Assembly (NCBI GenBank): GCA_021323155.1 | Contig: JAJTCI010000210.1 | Location: 1 to 7,616, forward strand | DNA length: 7,616 nt | DNA from: Chitinophagaceae bacterium | GTDB taxonomy: Bacteria > Bacteroidota > Bacteroidia > Chitinophagales > Chitinophagaceae | Reading direction: 5' to 3' | Part shown: positions 1 to 5,720 of the stretch, one piece after another | Layout of the letters: each line of letters opens with the position of its first letter | Position numbering within the stretch: position 1 is the stretch's first letter | Program-made: the position numbers and the translations under genes | Notes under the pieces: generated by a model | Databases searched by the model: none | Seen by the model: the letters and a program-made list of their open reading frames with translations, nothing else | What the model was told of the DNA's origin: nothing

Positions 1-908
1 AGAGTGGCCTGGCTCAGCGCCGAGCCGTTAAGCGTTACAACGGTGGTGGGATCACTTACGATGATACGGAAAATATCATACTGGCGGTCGGCGAACGGTG
101 CGGTCACATAGTTCTTGCCCCAGGCGGATTTAGGCATAAGTTGCAGGAACAGGTTATCACCGCCCGAAGCATTGGGGCATTCCAGCGAGGTCCATGAACT
201 ACCGCAGAATACAGCGATGGGCTTACATGATGAGGTGGAAGACGACAACGTCCGGATCTTTGTGCCCGTGATATCCGCGTTCCAGGCAGAACGGTATTGG
301 TATACGTCACCCTTGTTGAGGACAATGGTATAGGTCGTGTTTGCCGGGCGCACAAAACCTACATCCGTCACCGAAGGAGTGATCTCTACAGTGGTATTAT
401 CCTCTACACCCACGACGGTAAATTGGCTGCCGGCGGAAAGCCCAGTGGGATTGCCCGCGCCTGAATTCACGGAGCTTTTATAGGAAGCGGCGATGTATTC
501 CCTGCCCAGCGTATTGGTCGGCAGCACCAGCGTGGAACCGGACCTTGCCTGGTTCAGGATATGCGCGTACACCACTACCGGCTGTAAAGCGGTGATATGT
601 ATCCCGCGCCCTGGATTGATCCCTTCATTCTGGGCGTTATGGACAGTATAGGTATTAGGAGATATCTGGACCACCGTCGCCTGGTTGGCCGTTACTGTGA
701 ACGGCAGTGTAGCGCCGCCGGGCAGGTAAACGACGCCGCTTGTGTTAACCGTTGCGGAAATATAAAGTGCCAGCCGGGAACTCGTGCCGTCCACGTGGGC
801 GGGGTAGGCCAGCCAGAAATCTTTGCCTTTATTGGAGAAGTCCTGGGACCAGAGATTGGTGGAATAGAAAACAAGCAGAAGGAGCGATACAAGTAGTCTT
901 AGTTTCAT
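1..908 (-). CDS. Secreted IgGFc-binding-like surface protein, N-terminal part
   Basis: The minus strand is open from an ATG at 908 to the left edge, giving 302 residues with no stop, so the gene is cut off by the window. The start MKLRLLVSLLLLVFYSTNLWSQ is a typical signal peptide, with cleavage likely near residues 20-22. The mature part begins DFSNKGKDFWLAYPAH and continues with beta-rich sequence, including GRGIHITALQPVVVYAH and a Cys pair around SSCKPIAVFCGSSW. This resembles the IgGFc-binding N-terminal domain found at the start of large Bacteroidota exoproteins, which often end in PKD repeats and a type IX secretion or gliding-motility C-terminal domain; that end is not visible here. 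It is probably exported to the cell surface, but its ligand cannot be told from sequence. A weak -7-like box (GTAATTTG) lies about 35 bases upstream. I am confident of the gene and the export signal, less so of the family name. Confidence 0.8.
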   Translation of the reverse strand, partial: MKLRLLVSLLLLVFYSTNLWSQDFSNKGKDFWLAYPAHVDGTSSRLALYISATVNTSGVVYLPGGATLPFTVTANQATVVQISPNTYTVHNAQNEGINPGRGIHITALQPVVVYAHILNQARSGSTLVLPTNTLGREYIAASYKSSVNSGAGNPTGLSAGSQFTVVGVEDNTTVEITPSVTDVGFVRPANTTYTIVLNKGDVYQYRSAWNADITGTKIRTLSSSTSSCKPIAVFCGSSWTSLECPNASGGDNLFLQLMPKSAWGKNYVTAPFADRQYDIFRIIVSDPTTVVTLNGSALSQAT

Positions 909-1257
909 AGCCGGGCTATAGTTCTGTTGGGAAGACCGCAAATTACCTAAATGGTTTAAGACAGTCAGTGATTTGTGTGGCGAACGGATTAAGAGGCAAT
1001 TAAAGATTGCAATGCTGCCCGGGCCTCTGCGAATCTCCGGTGACAATTCAATAGGATACTCCTGAACATCCGCCGCACCAATCACATAAAATACGCATCT
1101 GTTTCTGTTGACGGGCTGCAATAACAGGTAATGTCTGTATCTTGCTATAGGTCAGTGAATTCGATATCGTTATGTTCGCCTGTGCCAGTATACGCAAATG
1201 GACCGGGAGTTGAACGATATTAGCCAAAATTTAATTCCAATAATAGTTGATGTAAAT

Positions 1258-1288
1258 TTTGTAAACTGATGAATTATAAGTATATATG
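1258..1288 (+). promoter_or_regulatory. Candidate Bacteroidota housekeeping promoter (-33/-7)
   Basis: TTTG at 1258-1261 is followed by exactly 19 bases and then TATATATG at 1281-1288, which matches the Bacteroidota -7 consensus TAnnTTTG at all but one fixed position. The spacing fits the known -33/-7 arrangement. Transcription would begin near 1293-1297 and read towards the lipoprotein at 1459, leaving a leader of about 160 bases that contains two inverted repeats. The region is AT-rich, so a chance match is possible. Confidence 0.45.
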
Positions 1289-1312
1289 ATTAATTAGCAT
1301 GACTAGCATATT

Positions 1313-1340
1313 TGTCAGACTTAAAGAGACTGGTCTGACA
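1313..1340. repeat. Perfect 8-bp inverted repeat TGTCAGAC/GTCTGACA
   Basis: TGTCAGAC (1313-1320) and its exact reverse complement GTCTGACA (1333-1340) are separated by 12 bases. The arms start 20 bases apart, about two helical turns, as expected for a dimeric regulator binding one DNA face. It could equally form an RNA hairpin in the leader of the downstream lipoprotein gene. There is no T-run after it, so it is not an obvious terminator. Confidence 0.5.
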
Positions 1341-1346
1341 CGTAAA

Positions 1347-1363
1347 TACTAATTTCATTAGTA
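1347..1363. repeat. Perfect 7-bp palindrome TACTAAT-TTC-ATTAGTA
   Basis: TACTAAT (1347-1353) and ATTAGTA (1357-1363) are exact reverse complements around a 3-base centre, a 17-base operator-like dyad. It lies six bases after the TGTCAGAC/GTCTGACA repeat and about 95 bases before the lipoprotein start. AT-rich palindromes arise by chance more easily than GC-rich ones, so its regulatory role is only a suggestion. Confidence 0.4.
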
Positions 1364-1458
1364 ACCATTGGTGCATGCCAAACCGGGCTACCTGCCCCAC
1401 CCCACACATTTTCATTCCCGTTAACCAATCCTCTACTATTTTGCACCAAACTTTACAC

Positions 1459-1902
1459 ATGCGGCTCATCGCCTATTTTCTTGTCATCATACTGGTCGCC
1501 GGCTGCGCCCGCCCACAGGGTTTTGACTACCGCGACCTGAAGAACTTCAAGATCGAAAAGCTGGGCTTTAATAAGTCCTCAATAAGCATGGACCTGGTGT
1601 ACTACAACCCCAACAACTTCGGGGTACAGCTGCGCAAGGTGGATTGTGACGTCTACATCGACGACCAGTTTTTAGGCAAATACCTGCTGGATACCGTGAT
1701 GACCATTCCTAAGAAAGCGGAGTTCACCCTGCCGTCCAAAATGGACGTGGAGATGAAGAACATACTCAAGAACACGATCTCGGTGCTCTTTTCAAAAGAG
1801 GTAACGGTGAAGGTCAAGGGCACTACCCGGGTGGGAAAGGGTAACTTCTTTATCAACGTGCCGGTCAGCTACGAGGGAAAGCACGAGTTCGAACTCTTCT
1901 AA
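1459..1902 (+). CDS. LEA type 2 family lipoprotein
   Basis: This encodes a 147-residue protein. MRLIAYFLVIILVAGC is a lipoprotein signal peptide with lipobox LVAGC and the lipid-attachment Cys at residue 16, so the mature protein should be anchored in the cell envelope. Residues 20-147 form a small beta-rich domain with the features of LEA type 2/WHy proteins: the NPNNFGV motif (50-56), alternating hydrophobic strands (VDCDVYIDDQFLGKYLLD, 61-78) and IPKKAEFTLPSKM in the middle. The biochemical role is unknown; LEA_2 domains are linked to stress and desiccation in plants, and the bacterial versions are mostly uncharacterised. An upstream in-frame ATG at 1375 would add 28 hydrophilic residues and bury the signal peptide, so 1459 is preferred. 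The gene stands alone, convergent with the minus-strand HMA-like gene, and its stop codon overlaps the A-run of the shared terminator region. Confidence 0.85.
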   Translation: MRLIAYFLVIILVAGCARPQGFDYRDLKNFKIEKLGFNKSSISMDLVYYNPNNFGVQLRKVDCDVYIDDQFLGKYLLDTVMTIPKKAEFTLPSKMDVEMKNILKNTISVLFSKEVTVKVKGTTRVGKGNFFINVPVSYEGKHEFELF

Positions 1903-1930
1903 AAAAAAGACCCCGCCATTCAGCGGGATC
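1901..1930 (-). terminator. Rho-independent terminator of the pyrE/HMA-like pair
   Basis: Read on the minus strand, GATCCCGC and GCGGGGTC form an 8-bp stem (one G-T wobble) around a 6-base TGAATG loop, followed directly by eight T residues. It begins six bases after the stop of the HMA-like gene. On the plus strand the same stem has one A-C mismatch and no T-run after it, so it should end mainly minus-strand transcription, although it may also slow transcripts from the convergent lipoprotein gene. Confidence 0.88.
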
Positions 1931-1935
1931 GGTAA

Positions 1936-2343
1936 TTAATTCTGTGGTTCCATGTGACAGGGCTTCTTGGGTTGTGGCCCTCCCCCGTCTTCCTTGCGTT
2001 TGCATTTTGGCGGCAAGGTCTTGTACGATTCTTCCGTTGCTTTCATGTCGTCTGCGTCAAAGCCGGCGTTCACGATGGCGGTCTTGATCGTGTTGGGGTT
2101 GGTCCGGTCAGGGTAATACTGAACCCGCACCTCTCCTTTGATCAGGTTGAATTTCCACTGGATCATGCCGCTTTCCATCATAGTACCATTGGCTCTTTTC
2201 AGGTATTCGTCCAGTAATGTTTTGCACTCCCAGCATTTTAGGTTCGCCGAGGTGATGGTCACCCATTGTGCTTTCGGGGCTTGCGCCGCCGCATTGAACA
2301 TCAGCCCGCACATGAGCACCGCCGATAAAAGGAATTTCTTCAT
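1936..2343 (-). CDS. Secreted heavy-metal-associated (HMA)-like protein
   Basis: This encodes a 135-residue protein with a signal peptide (MKKFLLSAVLMCGLMFNAAAQA, cleavage near residue 22), so it should act in the periplasm or outside the cell. Residues 26-110 look like a ferredoxin-fold HMA domain: strand WVTITSANL, then a CWEC motif (37-40) at the start of a helix, strands IQWKFNLI and EVRVQYYP, helix NPNTIKTAIVNAGFDAD. In HMA proteins the CxxC pair binds copper, zinc or mercury. The tail (about 112-135) is rich in Lys, Pro and Gly and has two more Cys and a His (PPKCKRK, KKPCHM), possibly extra metal or disulfide ligands. ATG 2343 is chosen because it starts the signal peptide; an upstream in-frame ATG at 2376 would overlap pyrE. 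The gene starts 14 bases after pyrE and shares its terminator, so the two are probably co-transcribed. The exact metal is unknown. Confidence 0.8.
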   Translation of the reverse strand: MKKFLLSAVLMCGLMFNAAAQAPKAQWVTITSANLKCWECKTLLDEYLKRANGTMMESGMIQWKFNLIKGEVRVQYYPDRTNPNTIKTAIVNAGFDADDMKATEESYKTLPPKCKRKEDGGGPQPKKPCHMEPQN

Positions 2344-2357
2344 TGTATTGAATTTAA

Positions 2358-2993
2358 TTATTGCTTGCCTGCCCAATTAGCAGGATCTTTCTGCCATTGC
2401 ATTAATACTGACTCCATTTCAGCCGAAACGCTGCCTTTCTGCAACGCCAGCCCGATCATTTGGGAATAGTTTGTGAGCGACCGCAGCTTCACACCTGCTT
2501 TCTCGAAGGCCTCCGCCGCCACGTCGAACCCGTAGTTAAATATAGAAACCATCCCGATTACTTCCACACCTGCTTCATTCAATGCGGCCACCACCTGCAG
2601 GCTGCTCTTCCCGGTGGAAACCAGGTCCTCCACTACCACCGCCTTCATGCCCTTCTCATAGAACCCTTCGATCTGGTTACCGAGACCGTGTTCTTTAGGC
2701 TTGGGGCGCACATAAATAAATGGCAGCTTCAGCTGGTCAGCCGCCATCACCCCCCAGGCGATTCCCGCAGTCGCAACGCCCGCTACGAGTTCCGCGTCGG
2801 GAAACTCCTCAAACACCAGGTTGCACAGCTCGCTTTTTACAAAATCACGTACATAAGGAAACGAAAGGATCCGCCGGTTGTCGCAATAGATCGGGCTTTT
2901 CCAACCGCTCGCCCAGGTATAAGGTTGCTGCGGGCTCAACTTTACCGCTTCTATCTGCAGCAGTTTTTCGGCAACGGCCTGTTCATTACCCAT
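2358..2993 (-). CDS. pyrE: Orotate phosphoribosyltransferase
   Basis: PyrE joins orotate to PRPP to give OMP and pyrophosphate in cytosolic pyrimidine synthesis. The 211-residue length is normal for the family. The N-terminal substrate-binding segment ASGWKSPIYCDNR (28-40) is present, as are AGVATAGIAWG (71-81), the flexible-loop region RPKPKEHGLGNQIEG (96-110) and the PRPP-binding motif VVVEDLVSTGKSS (119-131) with its acidic pair and TGKS. The sequence upstream of ATG 2993 is open in the same frame but belongs to the divergent NUDIX gene, so 2993 is the sensible start. A -7-like box ends four bases before the ATG. The HMA-like gene follows 14 bases downstream. Confidence 0.96.
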   Translation of the reverse strand: MGNEQAVAEKLLQIEAVKLSPQQPYTWASGWKSPIYCDNRRILSFPYVRDFVKSELCNLVFEEFPDAELVAGVATAGIAWGVMAADQLKLPFIYVRPKPKEHGLGNQIEGFYEKGMKAVVVEDLVSTGKSSLQVVAALNEAGVEVIGMVSIFNYGFDVAAEAFEKAGVKLRSLTNYSQMIGLALQKGSVSAEMESVLMQWQKDPANWAGKQ

Positions 2994-3072
2994 GTGACGA
3001 AGATAAGTCCGGCCGTTCAAGGATGCAGGGTTGGTCACGTATTTGAAGCTATTTTTAGAAAAAATTAGCTGA
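2994..3072. promoter_or_regulatory. Divergent promoter region between pyrE and the NUDIX gene
   Basis: This 79-base spacer must carry promoters in both directions. On the minus strand TATCTTCG (2998-3005) matches TAnnTTTG except for one base and ends four bases before the pyrE ATG. On the plus strand TATTTTTA (3050-3057) also matches except for the last base and ends 15 bases before the NUDIX ATG; a TTG at 3031-3033 is 16 bases upstream of it, shorter than the usual 19-21. Neither gene shows a GGAGG-type ribosome site. Confidence 0.45.
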
Positions 3073-3483
3073 ATGGAAAAAGTCATCATGGCTGCCGGGG
3101 GACTTGTAAAGAATGAAAAAGGCGAGGTATTGCTGATATTCCGCAAAAAGCACTGGGACCTGCCGAAAGGAAAACTGGATGACGACGAAGCCATCGAGGC
3201 ATGCGCGATCCGGGAGGTGGAAGAAGAGACCGGCCTCAAAAACCTCGTGCTTGGCGAATTCATCGATATCACGCTCCACCAATACGAAGAGAAAGGTGAA
3301 CTTATTACGAAGAAGACCGCCTGGTACCTGATGAAAGGTTCTTCGCTTGATAGACTGGTGCCGCAAACGGATGAGGATATCGAGGAAGCACGTTGGGTAA
3401 AGAGCGCCGATCTTCCCCAATATCTCGGAAACACATATCCTAATATCATCCACATTATCAACAGCGTATGTAAGGCTTCCTAG
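3073..3483 (+). CDS. NUDIX hydrolase
   Basis: This encodes a 136-residue cytosolic protein with a complete Nudix box between G33 and L55: G33, five residues, E39, seven residues, then REVEEETGL (47-55). This fits GX5EX7REUXEEXGU exactly, so the magnesium-binding and catalytic glutamates (E48, E51, E52) are all present. The core fold is visible as AAGGLVKNEKGEVLLIFR before the box and ARWVKSADLPQYL after it. Such enzymes cleave nucleoside diphosphate linked compounds; the short length and WDLPKGKLDDDE segment resemble the diadenosine polyphosphate/NTP-cleaving type, but the substrate cannot be fixed from sequence. It is divergent from pyrE and lies 25 bases upstream of the trehalose gene, probably in one transcript with it. 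Confidence 0.92.
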   Translation: MEKVIMAAGGLVKNEKGEVLLIFRKKHWDLPKGKLDDDEAIEACAIREVEEETGLKNLVLGEFIDITLHQYEEKGELITKKTAWYLMKGSSLDRLVPQTDEDIEEARWVKSADLPQYLGNTYPNIIHIINSVCKAS

Positions 3484-3508
3484 GTACAGTTTTTGGGGCT
3501 TGGCAACC

Positions 3509-4639
3509 ATGCCCAAGACGATCATTGTTGCCAACCGGTTACCGGTAAAAATCTCTGTTGATGGAACTCGTTACTCCATTCGTTCCAGCGAAGGAGGCCT
3601 AGCTACCGGCCTTGGCTCCATCTATAAGCAAGGAGACAACGTTTGGGTGGGCTGGCCCGGTGATACGATCGATGAGAACCTCCGGGAGAAGATAAAAACA
3701 GATCTTTTTAAAGACAATTTGTACGCTGTTTTCCTCAGCCAGGAAGAAGTGAATAATTTCTACGAAGGATTTTGCAATGAAACGTTGTGGCCGGTGTTCC
3801 ATTACATGTCTACGTACGCGAAATTTGACCAGGCATGCTGGCAGAGCTATACCTCGGTGAACAGGAAATTTGCCGCCGCTGTGCTCGAAAATTATGAATC
3901 GGGCGACACCATCTGGATCCACGATTACCAGTTACTATTGCTTCCCGCTTTGATACGGGAGGCACGTCCGGACGCCAACATCGGTTTTTTTCAACACATT
4001 CCTTTCCCATCATACGAAATATTCCGCCTCATCCCGTGGAGAAAAGAATTGCTCGCCGGCATGATCGGCGCCGATCTCATCGGCTTTCATACCTACGACG
4101 ATGTGCGACACTTCGTGAGCACGGTAACACACATCGCGGGCTATCGCAACTCATCCAATCTCATCACAGCGGAAGACCGCACGATCGTAGTGGAATCGTT
4201 TCCCATGGGGATCGACCATGGAAAATTCCAGAATGCCATCGGCGATCCGCGTGTTAAACAGCACGTGGAAAGTCTTCAAAAGGTCTACGCGTCCTCCAAA
4301 CTGGTCTTGTCTATAGACCGCCTGGATTACAGCAAGGGAATACTCCAGCGTTTGCAGGCATTCCAGTGTTTCCTGGAACAACACCCTGAGTATTTGGAAA
4401 AAGTAAGCCTTTATATGATCGTGGTGCCTTCACGCGACAACGTGCCAAAATACAAACAGCTGAGAGACCGGATCGACCAGTTGGTGGGACACATCAATTC
4501 CCGTCACCGGACAATGAGTTGGTCGCCGATCCAGTATTTCTACAAATCTTGTTACCCCCATGCGCGATGGTATGAACCTCGTTTGCAAAGAATACGTCGC
4601 TTCGCGCGTGAAAGACAATGGCGTACTCGTGCTCAGTGA
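3509..4639 (+). CDS. otsA: Trehalose-6-phosphate synthase half of a frame-broken TPS/TPP fusion
   Basis: The TPS (GT20) domain makes trehalose 6-phosphate from UDP-glucose and glucose 6-phosphate. Residues 1-346 align well with the family: IIVANRLPV (5-13, with R10), the sugar-phosphate loop GGLATGL (29-35), WVGWPG (46-51), NETLWPVFHY (90-99), HDYQLLLLP (138-146), HIPFPSYEIFR (163-173) and RLDYSKG (271-277), whose Arg and Lys contact the donor phosphates. After YFYK (nt 4546) the frame is lost: a 30-residue unrelated tail runs to a TGA at 4637-4639. The expected continuation, ending LVTPMRDGMNLV, resumes one frame over at nt 4548, with about 17 residues missing. As written, this product lacks the DGMNLxxKE donor site and should be inactive as a synthase. 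ATG 3509 is preferred to the TTG at 3500 because MPKTIIVANRLP is the usual N-terminus. See the phosphatase half at 4560-5693. Confidence 0.9.
   Translation: MPKTIIVANRLPVKISVDGTRYSIRSSEGGLATGLGSIYKQGDNVWVGWPGDTIDENLREKIKTDLFKDNLYAVFLSQEEVNNFYEGFCNETLWPVFHYMSTYAKFDQACWQSYTSVNRKFAAAVLENYESGDTIWIHDYQLLLLPALIREARPDANIGFFQHIPFPSYEIFRLIPWRKELLAGMIGADLIGFHTYDDVRHFVSTVTHIAGYRNSSNLITAEDRTIVVESFPMGIDHGKFQNAIGDPRVKQHVESLQKVYASSKLVLSIDRLDYSKGILQRLQAFQCFLEQHPEYLEKVSLYMIVVPSRDNVPKYKQLRDRIDQLVGHINSRHRTMSWSPIQYFYKSCYPHARWYEPRLQRIRRFARERQWRTRAQ
4547..4550 (+). other. Frame break in the trehalose gene: apparent 50-base loss
   Basis: The junction reads TACAAA-TCTT-GTTACC. Left of it the frame gives YFYK; right of it, shifted, CTT GTT ACC CCC gives LVTP. 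Compared with E. coli OtsA as I remember it, 17 residues should lie between these two points, i.e. 51 bases where one remains, so 50 bases appear lost. TCTT could have stood at both ends of the lost piece (Ser-Phe as TCT TTC, Cys-Leu as TGT CTT), making slippage between 4-base direct repeats a possible cause. The length estimate rests on a remembered alignment. Confidence 0.7.
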
Positions 4640-5693
4640 AATGGCCGGCGCGGCCAAGGAACTCGTCGACGCGATCATCGTCAACCCGAACAACCTGGAA
4701 GACGTAGGCGATGCCCTCTGGGAAGCCCTGAACATGCCACTGCACGAGCAGGAAAGACGGATGAAGCAACTCAGGTACATCGTTGAGAAATTCAATATCC
4801 ATCAATGGGTGCGCATCTTTATGGAACGGTTGAACGAAGTGAAAGACCTCCAGCGTTCGATGCAGGCGAAACTGGTGGGATACAACACCGCGCTGAGCAT
4901 CACCCAGCAATACCGGCAGGCCAATAAACGCATACTCTTCCTGGATTACGACGGGACTCTGGTGGGCTTCCACGTGAATATCAATATGGCCTCGCCGGAT
5001 GATGACCTGTATGCCATCCTGCGTGACCTTACTTCAGACCCGAAGAACAAAGTGGTACTGATCAGCGGGCGCAATTATAAAACACTGGAAGAATGGTTCG
5101 GCCACCTCGATATCGACCTCATCGCCGAACACGGTGCCTGGCTGAAAAAACAAAGACAGCCCTGGAAACCCAGCACCAACCTATCCGACCACTGGAAAAA
5201 AGACATTCTACCGGTACTGAACCTGTATACTGACCGGACGCCCGGTACATTCATCGAAGAAAAGAGTTACTCACTGGTATGGCACTACCGCAAAGCCGAC
5301 CAGGGCCTTGGCGAACTCAGGGCCAATGAACTCACCAACAACCTCAAATACCTGGTAGTTGACATGGGACTCCAGTTACTGCAGGGAAATAAGGTGATCG
5401 AGATAAAAAGCGCCGAGATCAATAAGGGTAAGGCTGTCTCTGCCTGGATGCAGGAAGAATCACCCGATTTCGCCATCGCGATTGGTGACGACTATACGGA
5501 CGAAGACATCTTTAAAGCGCTTCCGGAAGACGTAGTGACCATCAAAGTGGGCGGCCACGTATCCGCCGCACGTTTTTATGTGAACCGATACCACGACGTC
5601 AGGAAACTGCTCACCGGGCTCATCAGATCCGGAGCTTCCGCCGATGAATCATCGAACCACAGCCTGCAATATTCCAGCGGTAGCAATAAATGA
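4560..5693 (+). CDS. otsB: C-terminal TPS fragment plus trehalose-6-phosphate phosphatase domain
   Basis: This is the second half of the fusion, in another frame. Residues 1-90 from ATG 4560 are the end of the synthase domain (MRDGMNLVCKEYVASR, LSEMAGAAKELVDAIIVNP), so this ATG is an internal Met of the original protein; the frame is homologous from 4548. Residues 125-352 form the HAD-type phosphatase that removes phosphate from trehalose 6-phosphate: motif I LDYDGTL (128-134, nucleophile D129 and acid/base D131), motif II SGR (169-171), the Lys region EINKGKAV (286-293) and motif IV GDDYTDEDIF (309-318). All catalytic parts are present. The intact fusion would have about 744 residues, usual for Bacteroidota bifunctional enzymes. 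A second in-frame ATG at 4641 lies one base after the stop of the upstream frame and could restart translation. The phosphatase may therefore still be made, though without a working synthase it would lack its local substrate supply. Confidence 0.88.
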   Translation: MRDGMNLVCKEYVASRVKDNGVLVLSEMAGAAKELVDAIIVNPNNLEDVGDALWEALNMPLHEQERRMKQLRYIVEKFNIHQWVRIFMERLNEVKDLQRSMQAKLVGYNTALSITQQYRQANKRILFLDYDGTLVGFHVNINMASPDDDLYAILRDLTSDPKNKVVLISGRNYKTLEEWFGHLDIDLIAEHGAWLKKQRQPWKPSTNLSDHWKKDILPVLNLYTDRTPGTFIEEKSYSLVWHYRKADQGLGELRANELTNNLKYLVVDMGLQLLQGNKVIEIKSAEINKGKAVSAWMQEESPDFAIAIGDDYTDEDIFKALPEDVVTIKVGGHVSAARFYVNRYHDVRKLLTGLIRSGASADESSNHSLQYSSGSNK

Positions 5694-5708
5694 TTAATTG
5701 ATTGCACC

Positions 5709-5716
5709 TACTTTTG
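5709..5716 (+). promoter_or_regulatory. -7 box TACTTTTG directly before purK
   Basis: TACTTTTG is a full match to the Bacteroidota -7 consensus TAnnTTTG. It is followed by CGGC and then the purK ATG, so a transcript starting a few bases after the box would have almost no leader. No TTTG or TTG lies 19-21 bases upstream. This would let purK and purE be transcribed separately from the trehalose gene. Confidence 0.55.
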
Positions 5717-5720
5717 CGGC

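Larger units (their letters stand above)
909..1458. other. Gene-free 550-base region between divergent genes
   Basis: No convincing gene, tRNA or mobile-element remnant is visible. The left part (909-1200) has mixed composition and only tiny open frames of 16-17 codons. The right part (about 1220-1370) is clearly AT-rich and holds the promoter candidate at 1258-1288, a TAGCAT direct repeat (1295-1300 and 1304-1309) and two inverted repeats (1313-1340, 1347-1363). It separates the start of the minus-strand surface protein from the start of the plus-strand lipoprotein, so promoters for both should lie here. A small RNA cannot be excluded from sequence alone. Confidence 0.6.

Noticed and set aside
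597..896. A 99-residue plus-strand open frame.
   Set aside because: It is antisense to the well-supported surface protein with its signal peptide and shows no family resemblance.
1048..1098. A 16-residue minus-strand frame with a Cys-rich CDWCGGC sequence.
   Set aside because: It is very short, has no ribosome site or promoter, and such a frame is expected by chance in 550 bases of non-coding DNA.
1909..1930. A bidirectional terminator serving the lipoprotein gene equally.
   Set aside because: On the plus strand the stem has an A-C mismatch and no T-run follows it, so only the minus direction is well supported.
2994..3461. An in-frame upstream extension of pyrE that would add 156 residues.
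   Set aside because: The added sequence is antisense to the NUDIX gene, and PyrE has its normal length and N-terminus from 2993.
3055..3534. A 159-residue minus-strand open frame across the NUDIX gene.
   Set aside because: It is antisense to a complete Nudix box on the plus strand, so it is a shadow of that gene.
4541..4560. Programmed ribosomal frameshifting as the way to join the trehalose halves.
   Set aside because: A shift would still leave about 17 conserved residues missing, and there is no clear slippery site with a following structure; the CCCCC run lies after the point where homology resumes.
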